A stretch of 35,649 nucleotides of DNA from an uncultured Saprospiraceae bacterium. Lineage in GTDB: Bacteria > Bacteroidota > Bacteroidia > Chitinophagales > Saprospiraceae. Both the position numbers and the translations under genes were made by a program. Below, in pieces: positions 1 through 8,021 of this stretch (the first letter of the stretch is position 1; every line of letters starts with the position of its first letter). The notes under the pieces are model-generated. The model was given only the letters and a program-made list of their open reading frames with translations. It was not told the DNA's origin and did no database searches. Where the stretch lies: NCBI GenBank assembly GCA_937922815.1, contig CALAJP010000095.1, positions 1 through 35,649 on the forward strand. Direction: 5' to 3'.

Positions 1-59
1 TAAAACGATTTTTTCCAAAATGGTTTGAAAACAAGATTGCAAATGTTGAAGTGAAGTAG
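1..59 (+). CDS. 3' end of a short-chain dehydrogenase/reductase gene (partial)
   Basis: Only the last 19 codons are inside the window, in frame from base 3 to the TAG at 57-59, reading LKRFFPKWFENKIANVEVK. A basic 'YLKRFFP' tail is typical of the C-terminus of classical SDR-family NAD(P)-dependent oxidoreductases; the identification is helped by the second copy of this tail at 875-1035, which extends further upstream into the SDR 'NGMSP' region. The body of the gene lies before the window, so its completeness and substrate cannot be judged. Confidence 0.6.
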   Translation, partial: KRFFPKWFENKIANVEVK

Positions 60-94
60 CTTGCACGATTTTTTTATCATAAAGAACTTTTATT

Positions 95-856
95 ATGCGA
101 AATAATTTACTTCCTTTCTTAGTTTCAATAATATTTTTTACAATATTTTCTTGCCAAAAAGACCAAAGTGGTAATATAAATAGTCGATTAGATATTGGAC
201 GAATTGACATTGGTTTTGAAAAAGAAGCAGCAGCATTTATATTCAATGAACCCGTTTCTAATACTAAAAATTTAAAGGAATTATTGAGTAAGATACAATT
301 TGGAACTGTTTACGAAAGAAGAATAGGGGAGAGTGATATGCAGTTTTTTCTAAATGCTGTAGGGATGAATGAAAAGTATATAGGACATGGAGTTTTTGGA
401 TTAAATAGATTTAACAACAACATAGTTGGTTTTTTTAAATTAGAAGAACTTTCTCAAATTTCAATTGTTTTTGGGTGTGTATTGAAAAGGCAAAAGGGTA
501 ATAAGTACAAACTTCTATTTATTGATGCTTGGGATCAAGAAGGAAGGGATGTTAGAGTTGAAAGTGTTTTTGTTGATGAAGGTGAGTTATTTGTTATGTA
601 TCACAGAGATATGGGTTTTAATGGTTTAGATGTCGTAGTTAGAGTTTACTATAATGAAGAGGATGATTTGTTTTTGAGAAAAAAATCCACTGTTTTTATA
701 GACGAACATTGTAATTTCTGGTGGAACGAAGAAGAAGACGATTTTGTATATCCTGCTGGAGGTGAAAGTACTGAAAATGCAACTTTTATTGAATGCGAAC
801 TAACTTCTAAGGAGAATATTCTTAAAAAGTACTATCTAGAAAAAGCCAAGGAATAA
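95..856 (+). CDS. Hypothetical lipoprotein lying between two copies of an SDR gene tail
   Basis: Encodes 253 aa from an ATG 36 nt after the SDR stop. Residues 1-20 form a lipoprotein signal peptide with lipobox IFSC (Cys20), so the product is expected to be exported and lipid-anchored. The mature part is rich in aromatic and acidic residues and has no motif I recognise. It ends just before the second SDR tail begins, so it sits exactly inside the repeat pair and may have arrived with the rearrangement. The function is unknown; the coding call is strong because of the signal peptide and the length of the frame. Confidence 0.75.
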   Translation: MRNNLLPFLVSIIFFTIFSCQKDQSGNINSRLDIGRIDIGFEKEAAAFIFNEPVSNTKNLKELLSKIQFGTVYERRIGESDMQFFLNAVGMNEKYIGHGVFGLNRFNNNIVGFFKLEELSQISIVFGCVLKRQKGNKYKLLFIDAWDQEGRDVRVESVFVDEGELFVMYHRDMGFNGLDVVVRVYYNEEDDLFLRKKSTVFIDEHCNFWWNEEEDDFVYPAGGESTENATFIECELTSKENILKKYYLEKAKE

Positions 857-874
857 AACGGTTATGGTACCAAA

Positions 875-1035
875 ACGGAATGTCACCCAGTGAATTTACA
901 TCTAAGGCAGTAAAAGCGATTCGAAAACAAAAATCAGAAGTGTATATCGGTCAATCCGAAGTATGGGCTATTTACTTAAAACGATTTTTTCCAAAATGGT
1001 TTGAAAAGAAGATTGCAAATGTTGAAGTGAAGTAA
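875..1035 (+). pseudogene. Truncated duplicate of the SDR gene 3' end
   Basis: A stop-free frame ends at TAA 1033-1035 and reads NGMSPSEFTSKAVKAIRK followed by SEVYIG and YLKRFFPKWF. This is the typical C-terminal segment of SDR oxidoreductases, with the catalytic and NAD-binding parts absent. Bases 977-1034 match bases 1-58 at all but one position (C32 versus G1008), with TAG versus TAA stops. There is no start codon with an SDR N-terminus upstream; the homology begins about 20 nt after the lipoprotein stop. It is best read as a 5'-truncated remnant. The left boundary is approximate. Confidence 0.7.
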
Positions 1036-1382
1036 TTGTTATTTTGATACCATATTTTAAAACATAAATACCTTAGAGAACTAATTTGGTAATTGTTTTG
1101 TTATTGAAACGTAATTATAGACAAGTGCTGAAACCGTTGTGTTGACAAATTAAATGATTCCTCATTGTTTATTGAAAGTATCATTAGTCTGAATTTGTAA
1201 TCAAAAAACGTTTAGCTTTGTATTTGCTGATATACAACTATATAACTTTTCGACCTAACAGTTTAGGTTTGATTTTTCAAAACCATTTTCCGAATTACAT
1301 CTCAAGAACAAAATGAAATTCTTTTTAGGACACTTATTGGTGTGTAAAAAAGTGTGTTAGATTAAATAAAAAATTGCTTTCA
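1036..1382. other. Intergenic region before the PAP2 lipoprotein gene
   Basis: About 350 bp without a supported gene. It contains a TAGCTTTG box at 1213-1220, which matches the Bacteroidota -7 element TAnnTTTG, and an inverted repeat ACCTAA-cagt-TTAGGT at 1253-1268 followed by a T-rich run. The inverted repeat could be a weak terminator or attenuator, or an operator; nothing else is evident. Confidence 0.4.
1213..1220 (+). promoter_or_regulatory. Possible Bacteroidota -7 box (TAGCTTTG)
   Basis: Exact match to TAnnTTTG, about 160 nt upstream of the PAP2 gene. A TTTG at 1194-1197 lies upstream but only 15 nt away, which is short for the -33 element, so this is a weak call. Confidence 0.25.
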
Positions 1383-2753
1383 ATGACAACCCGAACCAAC
1401 TTTAGACTGATTGTCTGTCTTTTTACATTAATTTATGTAACCTCATGTTCTCCCGACACTATTATCGTGGATAATTCCGAAGAAGAAGTTAATATTCCAA
1501 CAGAAGATGATATCATTCAAGAGTGGAATACATTATGGATTGAGCTTGACCGCTATGCAGATGGTATGAGACCTAATGCATGTGCAAGGTCACTAGCTTA
1601 TATTCATTTGGCTGCTTACGAAACGGCTGTTGCGGATATGGTAGAGTACAATTCGGTGGAAAGTAAATTTGATGGATTAGATATTAGAGAAGAAAATAGA
1701 CCGAATGATATAGATATGAGGTCTTCGCTGAATGCGGCTTATGCAGGTTCTATTAAACACTTTGTTTATAACCTTCCTGATGGAATGAAATCGAGAATTG
1801 ATAGCTTATACGAAAATACAATATCAAAACTTAATTTAGAGTTGAGTCCAGATGTTGTAGGTGTATCTGAAGATTGGGCGAATCATGTAGTGCAGTCTGT
1901 TATTAATTTTAGTCAATCCGACACCGAAGCAGAACAACAAATACTAGACCCTCAACCGAATTCGTATGTTCCGCCGATAGGACAAGGGTATTGGACGTTT
2001 AATGCGGAACCAGAAAGAGCATTGTTTCCTTACTGGGAGTCGGTAAGAACATTTGTTATTTCGTCAGAAGAAACATCAAGTGTAGCTCCTAATATGGAAT
2101 ATAGCGAAGATGAAAATAGTGATTGGTACAAAGAAATGTACGAAGTCTATGAGGCGAATAACAAAGCAAGAGAAGAGCAAAATGAAAGCCTAAGAATAGC
2201 CGAATTTTGGTCTGATGATGCTACGGGTTTAATGGTGAGCCCTCCAGGTCGTCAAATTTCTATTGCTATACAGTTGATTGAAAACCAAGAATTGAGTTAT
2301 GAAAATTCATTAGCGATGCTTCTTAAACTAGGTTTTTCGCTTAATGATGCAGCGGTTTCTACTTGGGCTGATAAATACAAATACATGGTAATGCGTCCAA
2401 GTGAATATATTCGCGAGCATATTGATGTAGATTATCAAACAAATTTATTCAAGTTTGTTTTTTGGCCTAACCCTTCTTTTCCTGGCTACCCTTCAGGACA
2501 TTCTACTTTTGCATCGGCAGCAGCAGGTGTATTTATAGATACTTTTGGAGATATTTCTTTTATTGATAATACGCATAAAGGAAGAGTTGAATTTGAAGGA
2601 AACCCTAGGTTTTATAATAAATTATCTGATATGGCAGTTGAAAATGCCTATTCAAGAATTCCTTTAGGAGTTCATATTAGAATAGACTGTACAGAAGGAC
2701 TTCGTTTAGGATACGAAATTTCTGATGCGGTAAATCAGTTCAGTTTGAAATAA
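1383..2753 (+). CDS. PAP2-superfamily / vanadium-dependent haloperoxidase-like lipoprotein
   Basis: I choose ATG 1383 (456 aa) over TTG 1374 because it directly precedes the signal sequence; lipobox VTSC follows the hydrophobic stretch. The C-terminal third carries the phosphate/vanadate-binding signature of the PAP2/haloperoxidase superfamily: RPSEY (arginine ligand), then PSFPGYPSGHS with His373, then PLGVHIRID with His431, the equivalent of the vanadate-linked histidine. The length and layout match Bacteroidota vanadium-dependent haloperoxidase-like proteins, which may be phosphatases or true haloperoxidases; sequence alone does not decide. Predicted to be anchored in the envelope. It is monocistronic with a strong terminator. 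Confidence 0.82.
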   Translation: MTTRTNFRLIVCLFTLIYVTSCSPDTIIVDNSEEEVNIPTEDDIIQEWNTLWIELDRYADGMRPNACARSLAYIHLAAYETAVADMVEYNSVESKFDGLDIREENRPNDIDMRSSLNAAYAGSIKHFVYNLPDGMKSRIDSLYENTISKLNLELSPDVVGVSEDWANHVVQSVINFSQSDTEAEQQILDPQPNSYVPPIGQGYWTFNAEPERALFPYWESVRTFVISSEETSSVAPNMEYSEDENSDWYKEMYEVYEANNKAREEQNESLRIAEFWSDDATGLMVSPPGRQISIAIQLIENQELSYENSLAMLLKLGFSLNDAAVSTWADKYKYMVMRPSEYIREHIDVDYQTNLFKFVFWPNPSFPGYPSGHSTFASAAAGVFIDTFGDISFIDNTHKGRVEFEGNPRFYNKLSDMAVENAYSRIPLGVHIRIDCTEGLRLGYEISDAVNQFSLK

Positions 2754-2773
2754 ACAAATCTGTTTTATAAAGA

Positions 2774-2808
2774 AAGGCTATTTGAGTGTTATCAAATAGC
2801 CTTTTTTT
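2774..2808 (+). terminator. Rho-independent terminator after the PAP2 lipoprotein gene
   Basis: A perfect 12-bp stem (2774-2785 with 2792-2803), a 6-nt loop and a run of seven T, starting 20 nt after the stop codon. Confidence 0.88.
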
Positions 2809-2877
2809 GATTTAAAAAACGGGCACTCTATTTTATAATGATTCAGGTTAGTGTATGTTTCTTTTAGGGTATTATTT

Positions 2878-3642
2878 CTACTCTATTTTTATATTAAAAT
2901 GACTGTTTAGTATCTCCTTCATTTTAGTTTTTCCTTTTATTTCTATTTCCTTAACTGCTGTGCCTATTCTTACTTTGTAAATAGTATTTAGTATCGAGTA
3001 TCTTCCATTTTGAGTTGGCAATGTGCATATCATATTTTTGACAAAATAGGAATCTTTTGATGTTTGTTTCCAATTATTTTGAGCTTCAAACTCATCGATT
3101 GTTCTTGGAATATTACTAAACTGATATTTTAGAATAAATTCGGATTTCCCTTTGAGCGATTCTTTCAGCACAAACCCATTTGAACCAAAATTTTCAATCT
3201 TATATGTTTTAAACTTATCCTCTTGTGGATAATCCACTTTTAGTAGAATAGGCTCAATAAATAGATCTCCATAGCCAACATCTACCAACCAATATTCTTG
3301 TAGTTTTACGACAATCGCCATATGATCGAATTCGGGACCAAATTCTTGATTGTTGAATATTCTTGCGGATATTAAATAGCTTTCAAACCCAATTTCGCTA
3401 AGCATTGCCTGAAACAAAAGATTTAATTCGTAGCAATATCCACCTCTATTTTGTTTTACAACTTTATGAAAAATGCTATCCAACTTCAACTCAATCCTAC
3501 GTCCTAATTGCACATCAATGGCTTCGAAAGGAATCGACATTACGTGATACCTATGAAGTTCTTTTAAACAGTCTTCGTTTACTACAACTTCATTTTGGTA
3601 ACCGATACGTTGGCAATATTCATTAATATTCAATGCTTTCAA
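2878..3642 (-). CDS. Arylamine N-acetyltransferase
   Basis: 254 aa. The catalytic triad is visible: Cys70 in RGGYCYELN, His107 in FDHMAI and Asp121 in VDVGYG, at nearly the canonical NAT positions. These enzymes move an acetyl group from acetyl-CoA to arylamines or hydrazines through the cysteine. The start is TTG at 3642: an in-frame stop lies two codons upstream and the family N-terminus (EYCQRIGY) follows closely, leaving no room for an ATG. Length is slightly below the usual 260-280 aa because the C-terminal domain is short. It stands alone, convergent with the PAP2 gene. Confidence 0.9.
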   Translation of the reverse strand: MKALNINEYCQRIGYQNEVVVNEDCLKELHRYHVMSIPFEAIDVQLGRRIELKLDSIFHKVVKQNRGGYCYELNLLFQAMLSEIGFESYLISARIFNNQEFGPEFDHMAIVVKLQEYWLVDVGYGDLFIEPILLKVDYPQEDKFKTYKIENFGSNGFVLKESLKGKSEFILKYQFSNIPRTIDEFEAQNNWKQTSKDSYFVKNMICTLPTQNGRYSILNTIYKVRIGTAVKEIEIKGKTKMKEILNSHFNIKIE

Positions 3643-3890
3643 TTTTTAGTCAAAGGATGATTTTCATAAACTACTTTGAATTTATCGAGCCTTATTTCAC
3701 TGAAAAATGCAATATGTATTTATTCACATTTTCTCCAAGCTACCTATTGAAAGAGAGCCATATTATAATCTCTTAAACTATTAACATCAAAATAGATAAA
3801 TTTACTTTTTTTTGATAAAACCCTGATTTTTTTAATTGCCAACAACTTGTTCATATCTCTCCAAATCACTCACTTTCAATAGAATTTTCT

Positions 3891-5171
3891 TCAAAAATAC
3901 TGACCAAAACCCAGTACTAGACCATGTTGTTTTTTGTTGTGTAAATCAAAACCATAATCTAATCTTAAAACTGCACCAAATATTTTAGTATAGAGAATCC
4001 TAACGCCTAGACCTACAAAATGTCGGAACTCGTCAGCTTTTAATAATTCATTGACTCTGCCGCCTGGCGACCGCCAGTTACCCATATCTGAAAAAGCAAC
4101 CAACTGTCCCCGCCACATCTTTTTTTCAAAAAACTCTTGTCGAATTTCAGCATTAAATATTATTTGTGCCGTACCACGTTCGATGCGGTTGCCACTTCCT
4201 CTGATATTAACTCTACTGTCAACAACAAAAGGAGCAAAAGGAGTATTCACATTGGTGGATATTCCTCCAATAAACCGAAGAGCTATATTAGTTTTGGGAC
4301 GAGGGCGAAAGTACTTTTTATATTGTACTATAAAGTTATGAAACCAAGAATTGTCATAGGTATTATATACTTGTTGAGCATTGAGCGATAAGACATTTCC
4401 CGTGATATAAATTTCATCATACTTTCGATTGTCTTCTTGAAAAAAAGACTTGATAAGCCATTTATCTTGTTCAAAAGAAATAGGACCTAAATCTACAAAG
4501 CCTCCCTCTCGGTTGGCAACTTGTTGATAGCTTTCGCTAAAATAAGTAGCACCTAACTCTATTTTTCTTTTTCGAGTCCAATTATAAATAGACGAAAGTG
4601 TGTAACCATTGTTGTTATAAAAATAGGGCACAGATTGAGAGCCAAAATATAGCGGTTCCTCGGATGCAAAACGGTACATTCCTCCACTTGCTCCCCATTT
4701 AGAATGTCCAAACTGGTTTTGTTTATAAAATAATTCACCTCCACTTCTTCCATCAATATTTTGATAGTATGCCAAAATTTGACTTCCATCTCCACGGAAA
4801 TTATTATCAATAAAACCAACTTGAACCCAAATATTATCTTCTACACCACCAAAATTTACAATAGGCAGTGCAGTTTTTCTTTCTGTAACATGGTAAGTAA
4901 CATCCACGTATTGACCTACAGTATCAATTTGGTAATACGCATTGGCAACGCCAACGGTATTTTTGATCCGTTGAAGGTCGGTTTTGAGAATAGAATCAAT
5001 AAAAAAATCTCCTTTTTTTGATTCTATAGATTTGAAGAGCAAGCGATTTTTGCTATTTTTTATGCCTTCAAATTCAATTTTTGAGATAAAAAATGAATCT
5101 TTAATTTGAGAAAAAGAAATTTTTTTACCTGCTATTAGAACCAAAAGGCATAAAAAATACCGTATTAACAT
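3891..5171 (-). CDS. BamA/TamA-like outer-membrane protein with a single POTRA domain
   Basis: 426 aa with an N-terminal signal peptide (ending near FSQ). Residues about 27-98 look like one POTRA repeat (ISKIEFEGIKNSKNRLLFKS and the following helix/strand pattern). The rest is an Omp85-type barrel with alternating aromatic strands, a late RGSGNRIERG segment resembling the conserved L6 RG region, and a C-terminal Phe (GFGQYF). Omp85 proteins insert or move proteins across the outer membrane; with one POTRA it resembles short Bacteroidota 'surface antigen' members whose cargo is unknown. It lies 13 nt downstream of the DUF547-barrel gene on the same strand, so they are probably cotranscribed. 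Confidence 0.75.
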   Translation of the reverse strand: MLIRYFLCLLVLIAGKKISFSQIKDSFFISKIEFEGIKNSKNRLLFKSIESKKGDFFIDSILKTDLQRIKNTVGVANAYYQIDTVGQYVDVTYHVTERKTALPIVNFGGVEDNIWVQVGFIDNNFRGDGSQILAYYQNIDGRSGGELFYKQNQFGHSKWGASGGMYRFASEEPLYFGSQSVPYFYNNNGYTLSSIYNWTRKRKIELGATYFSESYQQVANREGGFVDLGPISFEQDKWLIKSFFQEDNRKYDEIYITGNVLSLNAQQVYNTYDNSWFHNFIVQYKKYFRPRPKTNIALRFIGGISTNVNTPFAPFVVDSRVNIRGSGNRIERGTAQIIFNAEIRQEFFEKKMWRGQLVAFSDMGNWRSPGGRVNELLKADEFRHFVGLGVRILYTKIFGAVLRLDYGFDLHNKKQHGLVLGFGQYF

Positions 5172-5184
5172 AAGAAATGATGAT

Positions 5185-6723
5185 TTAGAAATTAAAACGC
5201 AAACCTAAGTTAATTGTTTGTGCTGTTCCTCCTGAATCTACTAAAAACTTAGTTCTAAAGTATGAATATAGCAATTCTAATTCGACATTAGGCGTAAACT
5301 GGTATTTAGAACCTAAACCAAATTGATAGAAATAACTAAATTCTTCTTGCCAAATAGGAGCATAATTGGATAGGAAATAAGCGGTGTATTGTGTCGTGGG
5401 AGTATAGGCAAGAATCGCTGTCAATGGGGTCGAAACTTGGTTCGCCCTTCCTTCTGCTTCTTTTCCAATATCTTCTATTAATAAATCGATTTCTGTGAAT
5501 AAAGAAAATTGAGAACCGATAGGAAAATCGTTAAAAAACTGTGTATTCCATGTTGCACCATCCCAATCTATGAACGGTTTATCTTGAGCATCTGTTAGTT
5601 CGTCACCCACCGCAAAAACAAATGAACTTTGAATCGAAAAGTTTTCCCAAGCTGGAACAGGTGCATATCTGATTTGAGGTCCAAAAGCAGTAATTCCTGA
5701 CCGAGAGCTGAATGGGTTTCCTTCGTCTCTTCCAAAAACAGAAAATGGAGAAGATGAGGCTTCGTTATTTCTAATTTTTCTAAACCGAGTATTGATACCA
5801 ATATTGAATCGGTTTGTAAGTCCATATAATGCACTCAAAGTAGTCGTGAAAAATGAATTTCTATCAACAAATTCGTCACCGCTTTTTGTTTTTTGAGAAT
5901 ATAAATTATTGAAAACTTTTAATTCAACAGACCCTTTAGGAATTGTACTAGATACAATATATCTACTGGCATTGGTTGGTCCAGTCGCATTTGACGAAGC
6001 TCCACGAGTATCGCTAGTGCCATTTAGTGACCAATCATAAGAATAGTAGCCAAATGAACCATTATTGGGAATAGCGGATTTTCTAAAGTCATTGATATAG
6101 GTGATTATATCGGTATTGTTTTTACCAAAATCTTTAGTGTACCAATTGAATATTTGAGATAATTTTACTTTACCATCTTTTACCCTAATAAATTTGTCAT
6201 CATTGAGTGCTAAACGAGTTTGTTTATCAATTTGACTTTCCAAACGCTCAGGCATGTAAGCAAAATTGGTAATGGGAGGACAACCTAAAGCTCCACAAAC
6301 CAAAACAAAATGTAGGCGAGCATCATTAAATTCCTCCAAAAGGTACTGCTTTTCAAATTGGTTTAGCGTCAATTTTTCGCCTCCTATCGTAAATTTATTT
6401 CTATCAAAAAAACCTCCTACTTCTTGAACCGAACTAAGCGGAAAATTTTCAATTACTTGATTGATTACTAATAAATTATAGGCGTTTATGCGATAGGCTT
6501 TTTTTACGTTATCTTTCTCATTAGAAACATCTTTTTCATTGATGAATTGAATAAGTTCTTTAAACGCACTGTTATTTTTCAATGAAGAATAATCAACCTT
6601 CCCGTTTGTGACGGATTTAGACAACAAAGAATTGGTCTTTTGAAAGAATGAATCAAAATCACTTTGAGCCGAAAGATTAATAAAAGGAAGAAAGGCTATG
6701 AAAATAAATAATATTCTTTTCAT
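5185..6723 (-). CDS. DUF547 domain fused to an outer-membrane beta-barrel domain
   Basis: 512 aa. Residues 1-20 are a signal peptide ending LSAQ. Residues about 25-215 are a DUF547 domain: RINAYNLLVI near 78-87 and HFVLVCGALGCPPI at 138-151 match the family's conserved blocks, including the invariant cysteine-containing segment. After a Ser/Gly/Thr-rich linker (about 230-252), residues 255-512 form a second part with amphipathic strands, glycine-rich turns and a terminal Phe (GLRFNF), like a transporter-type outer-membrane barrel. DUF547 is structurally uncharacterised in function; proposed links to papain/transglutaminase-like folds are not demonstrated here. First gene of the operon with the POTRA-barrel protein. 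Confidence 0.75.
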   Translation of the reverse strand: MKRILFIFIAFLPFINLSAQSDFDSFFQKTNSLLSKSVTNGKVDYSSLKNNSAFKELIQFINEKDVSNEKDNVKKAYRINAYNLLVINQVIENFPLSSVQEVGGFFDRNKFTIGGEKLTLNQFEKQYLLEEFNDARLHFVLVCGALGCPPITNFAYMPERLESQIDKQTRLALNDDKFIRVKDGKVKLSQIFNWYTKDFGKNNTDIITYINDFRKSAIPNNGSFGYYSYDWSLNGTSDTRGASSNATGPTNASRYIVSSTIPKGSVELKVFNNLYSQKTKSGDEFVDRNSFFTTTLSALYGLTNRFNIGINTRFRKIRNNEASSSPFSVFGRDEGNPFSSRSGITAFGPQIRYAPVPAWENFSIQSSFVFAVGDELTDAQDKPFIDWDGATWNTQFFNDFPIGSQFSLFTEIDLLIEDIGKEAEGRANQVSTPLTAILAYTPTTQYTAYFLSNYAPIWQEEFSYFYQFGLGSKYQFTPNVELELLYSYFRTKFLVDSGGTAQTINLGLRFNF

Positions 6724-7049
6724 GGTTATAGTCTTTTGAGATTGTTAATTGGATAATTCAGATACAAAAGTAAAGACTAAAACACTATATCACTTATCAA
6801 TTCTTCCCTTTTAAGGTACAAAAGTTCTTATTCTCTAATATATTCAATAAATGCTGTTCTTTTTTAGGATTTTTATATCTTTTATTTTGGGTTCTGAACC
6901 AGAAATTAATCAAGATGTAGGGCAAGTAGATAGCTTGAAAAGTATTACTTTATAATCACTAAACGACAGGGATTCCAAAAAACAAGAAAGAACTGTATGA
7001 ACTTAAAAACCGAATAATTCATTTTGATATATTATAAATTTGTACACGA
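6724..7049. other. Intergenic region between two reverse-strand units
   Basis: About 325 bp. Apart from the promoter box at 6765-6772, it contains only a 34-codon forward frame (6851-6955) that resembles nothing I know. No terminator was found for the gene ending at 7050. Confidence 0.3.
6765..6772 (-). promoter_or_regulatory. Possible -7 promoter box for the DUF547-barrel operon
   Basis: TACTTTTG on the reverse strand is an exact TAnnTTTG match, leaving a leader of about 35 nt before the ATG at 6723. No clear TTTG is seen at the expected -33 position. Confidence 0.4.
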
Positions 7050-7823
7050 TTACCAAATATATTTGCCATAAGGCTGTTCGACAGCACCAAAACTTTTGAA
7101 AAACGCTTTTACCCCAGAAAGTTCAGACCCTTCAAAATCAAAAGTAATATCCGAATTGGAGTAGCGTTCGAAAACGAAATTTAGAATAGTGTGCATGGCA
7201 TATGTTTTTCGCCCTTGTTGATTGGAACTACCGAATAGAAATATTATTCTTGACGGAGTTCGTAAGAAAAAAACAGATGCTACCATATTTTCTTGTTCAA
7301 AGGCGGATAATATAAACCCTTGGTTTAGTTCTATGGCTTGTTGAAACAGAGCTAATGCAACAGAACGGGGAGGAGGGGTGAATTTTTTAGACAAATTTTT
7401 ATGATAGAATTCATAGAGTTTTTTTATGTCTTTGCTCTCTTTTATATTGACGTAATGTTTACGTATGTTTTTACGAACAGAAGAGGAATATTTTTTGCGA
7501 ATGGCTTCAAAAGACTGATTAAGGTTCAAGATTAAGTTTAATCTTTTTTTATAGGGAACATCTATATAGTTAGTTTGCAAATACCCTTTCGGAAAGTATT
7601 GTTTAATGATTTTAACCCAAGTACTGGTGTATGCTTTTTTTACAACATCGGCATTTCCGAACCAACCCAACTGTTGACAAAAAGCAGGCTGATAAATTTG
7701 TCTAAATAAGATATATTTTCGATTCCAAGGCAAAGGAAACACCGCTTTATAATCATCATAAACTAATACATCCCATTTACCTTTGCTCACAATCTCTAAA
7801 TACCAATACTGAGCATAGGGCAA
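7050..7823 (-). CDS. FemAB/GNAT-like acyltransferase, start uncertain
   Basis: 257 aa from TTG 7823. The protein has a split GNAT layout: an N-terminal lobe with PLPWNRK and IYQPAFCQQLGWFG, a basic SVRKNIRKH segment, then the C-terminal acyltransferase lobe with FLFGSSNQQGRK, FDFEGS and KAFFKSFGA. These resemble Bacteroidota FemAB-like proteins of unknown substrate. The conserved sequence continues upstream of TTG 7823: codons back to about 7931 stay open and read KAKYEQCLQQDCTGLPYA, as homologues would, but contain no ATG, GTG or TTG. Either an ATT near 7898 is used, giving about 282 aa, or there is a frameshift after the out-of-frame ATG at 7935. Divergent from the PlsC-like gene. Confidence 0.7.
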   Translation of the reverse strand: MPYAQYWYLEIVSKGKWDVLVYDDYKAVFPLPWNRKYILFRQIYQPAFCQQLGWFGNADVVKKAYTSTWVKIIKQYFPKGYLQTNYIDVPYKKRLNLILNLNQSFEAIRKKYSSSVRKNIRKHYVNIKESKDIKKLYEFYHKNLSKKFTPPPRSVALALFQQAIELNQGFILSAFEQENMVASVFFLRTPSRIIFLFGSSNQQGRKTYAMHTILNFVFERYSNSDITFDFEGSELSGVKAFFKSFGAVEQPYGKYIW

Positions 7824-7978
7824 ACCTGTGCAATCTTGTTGAAGGCATTGTTCGTATTTTGCCTTATTAATTTCGTTATTTTTGACGTATTCGAGAATAA
7901 GAGATGACTTTAGTGAGAAAAAGTAATGTTTTCATACTTACAATTGAGTACAATTTCATAAAAAATGGAACTAAATAA

Positions 7979-7986
7979 TAACTTTG
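7979..7986 (+). promoter_or_regulatory. Possible -7 promoter box for the PlsC-like gene
   Basis: TAACTTTG is an exact TAnnTTTG match 35 nt before the TTG start. No convincing -33 TTTG was found. Confidence 0.35.
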
Positions 7987-8021
7987 TGCTTCTTTTTTAT
8001 TGAATCAATTCCATATTCATT

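Larger units (their letters stand above)
1..1034. repeat. Direct repeat pair (1-58 and 977-1034) around a lipoprotein gene
   Basis: The two copies are in the same orientation, 976 bp apart, and differ at one base over 58. The left copy is cut by the window edge, so the true repeat may be up to about 160 bp, the length of the SDR remnant on the right. The near identity suggests a recent duplication, gene conversion, or insertion of a unit carrying an SDR tail. Confidence 0.75.

Noticed and set aside
6851-6955. 34-codon forward frame between the DUF547 and FemAB-like genes
   Set aside because: It has a hydrophobic start but no known similarity, no promoter and no conserved feature; AT-rich intergenic DNA often gives such frames.
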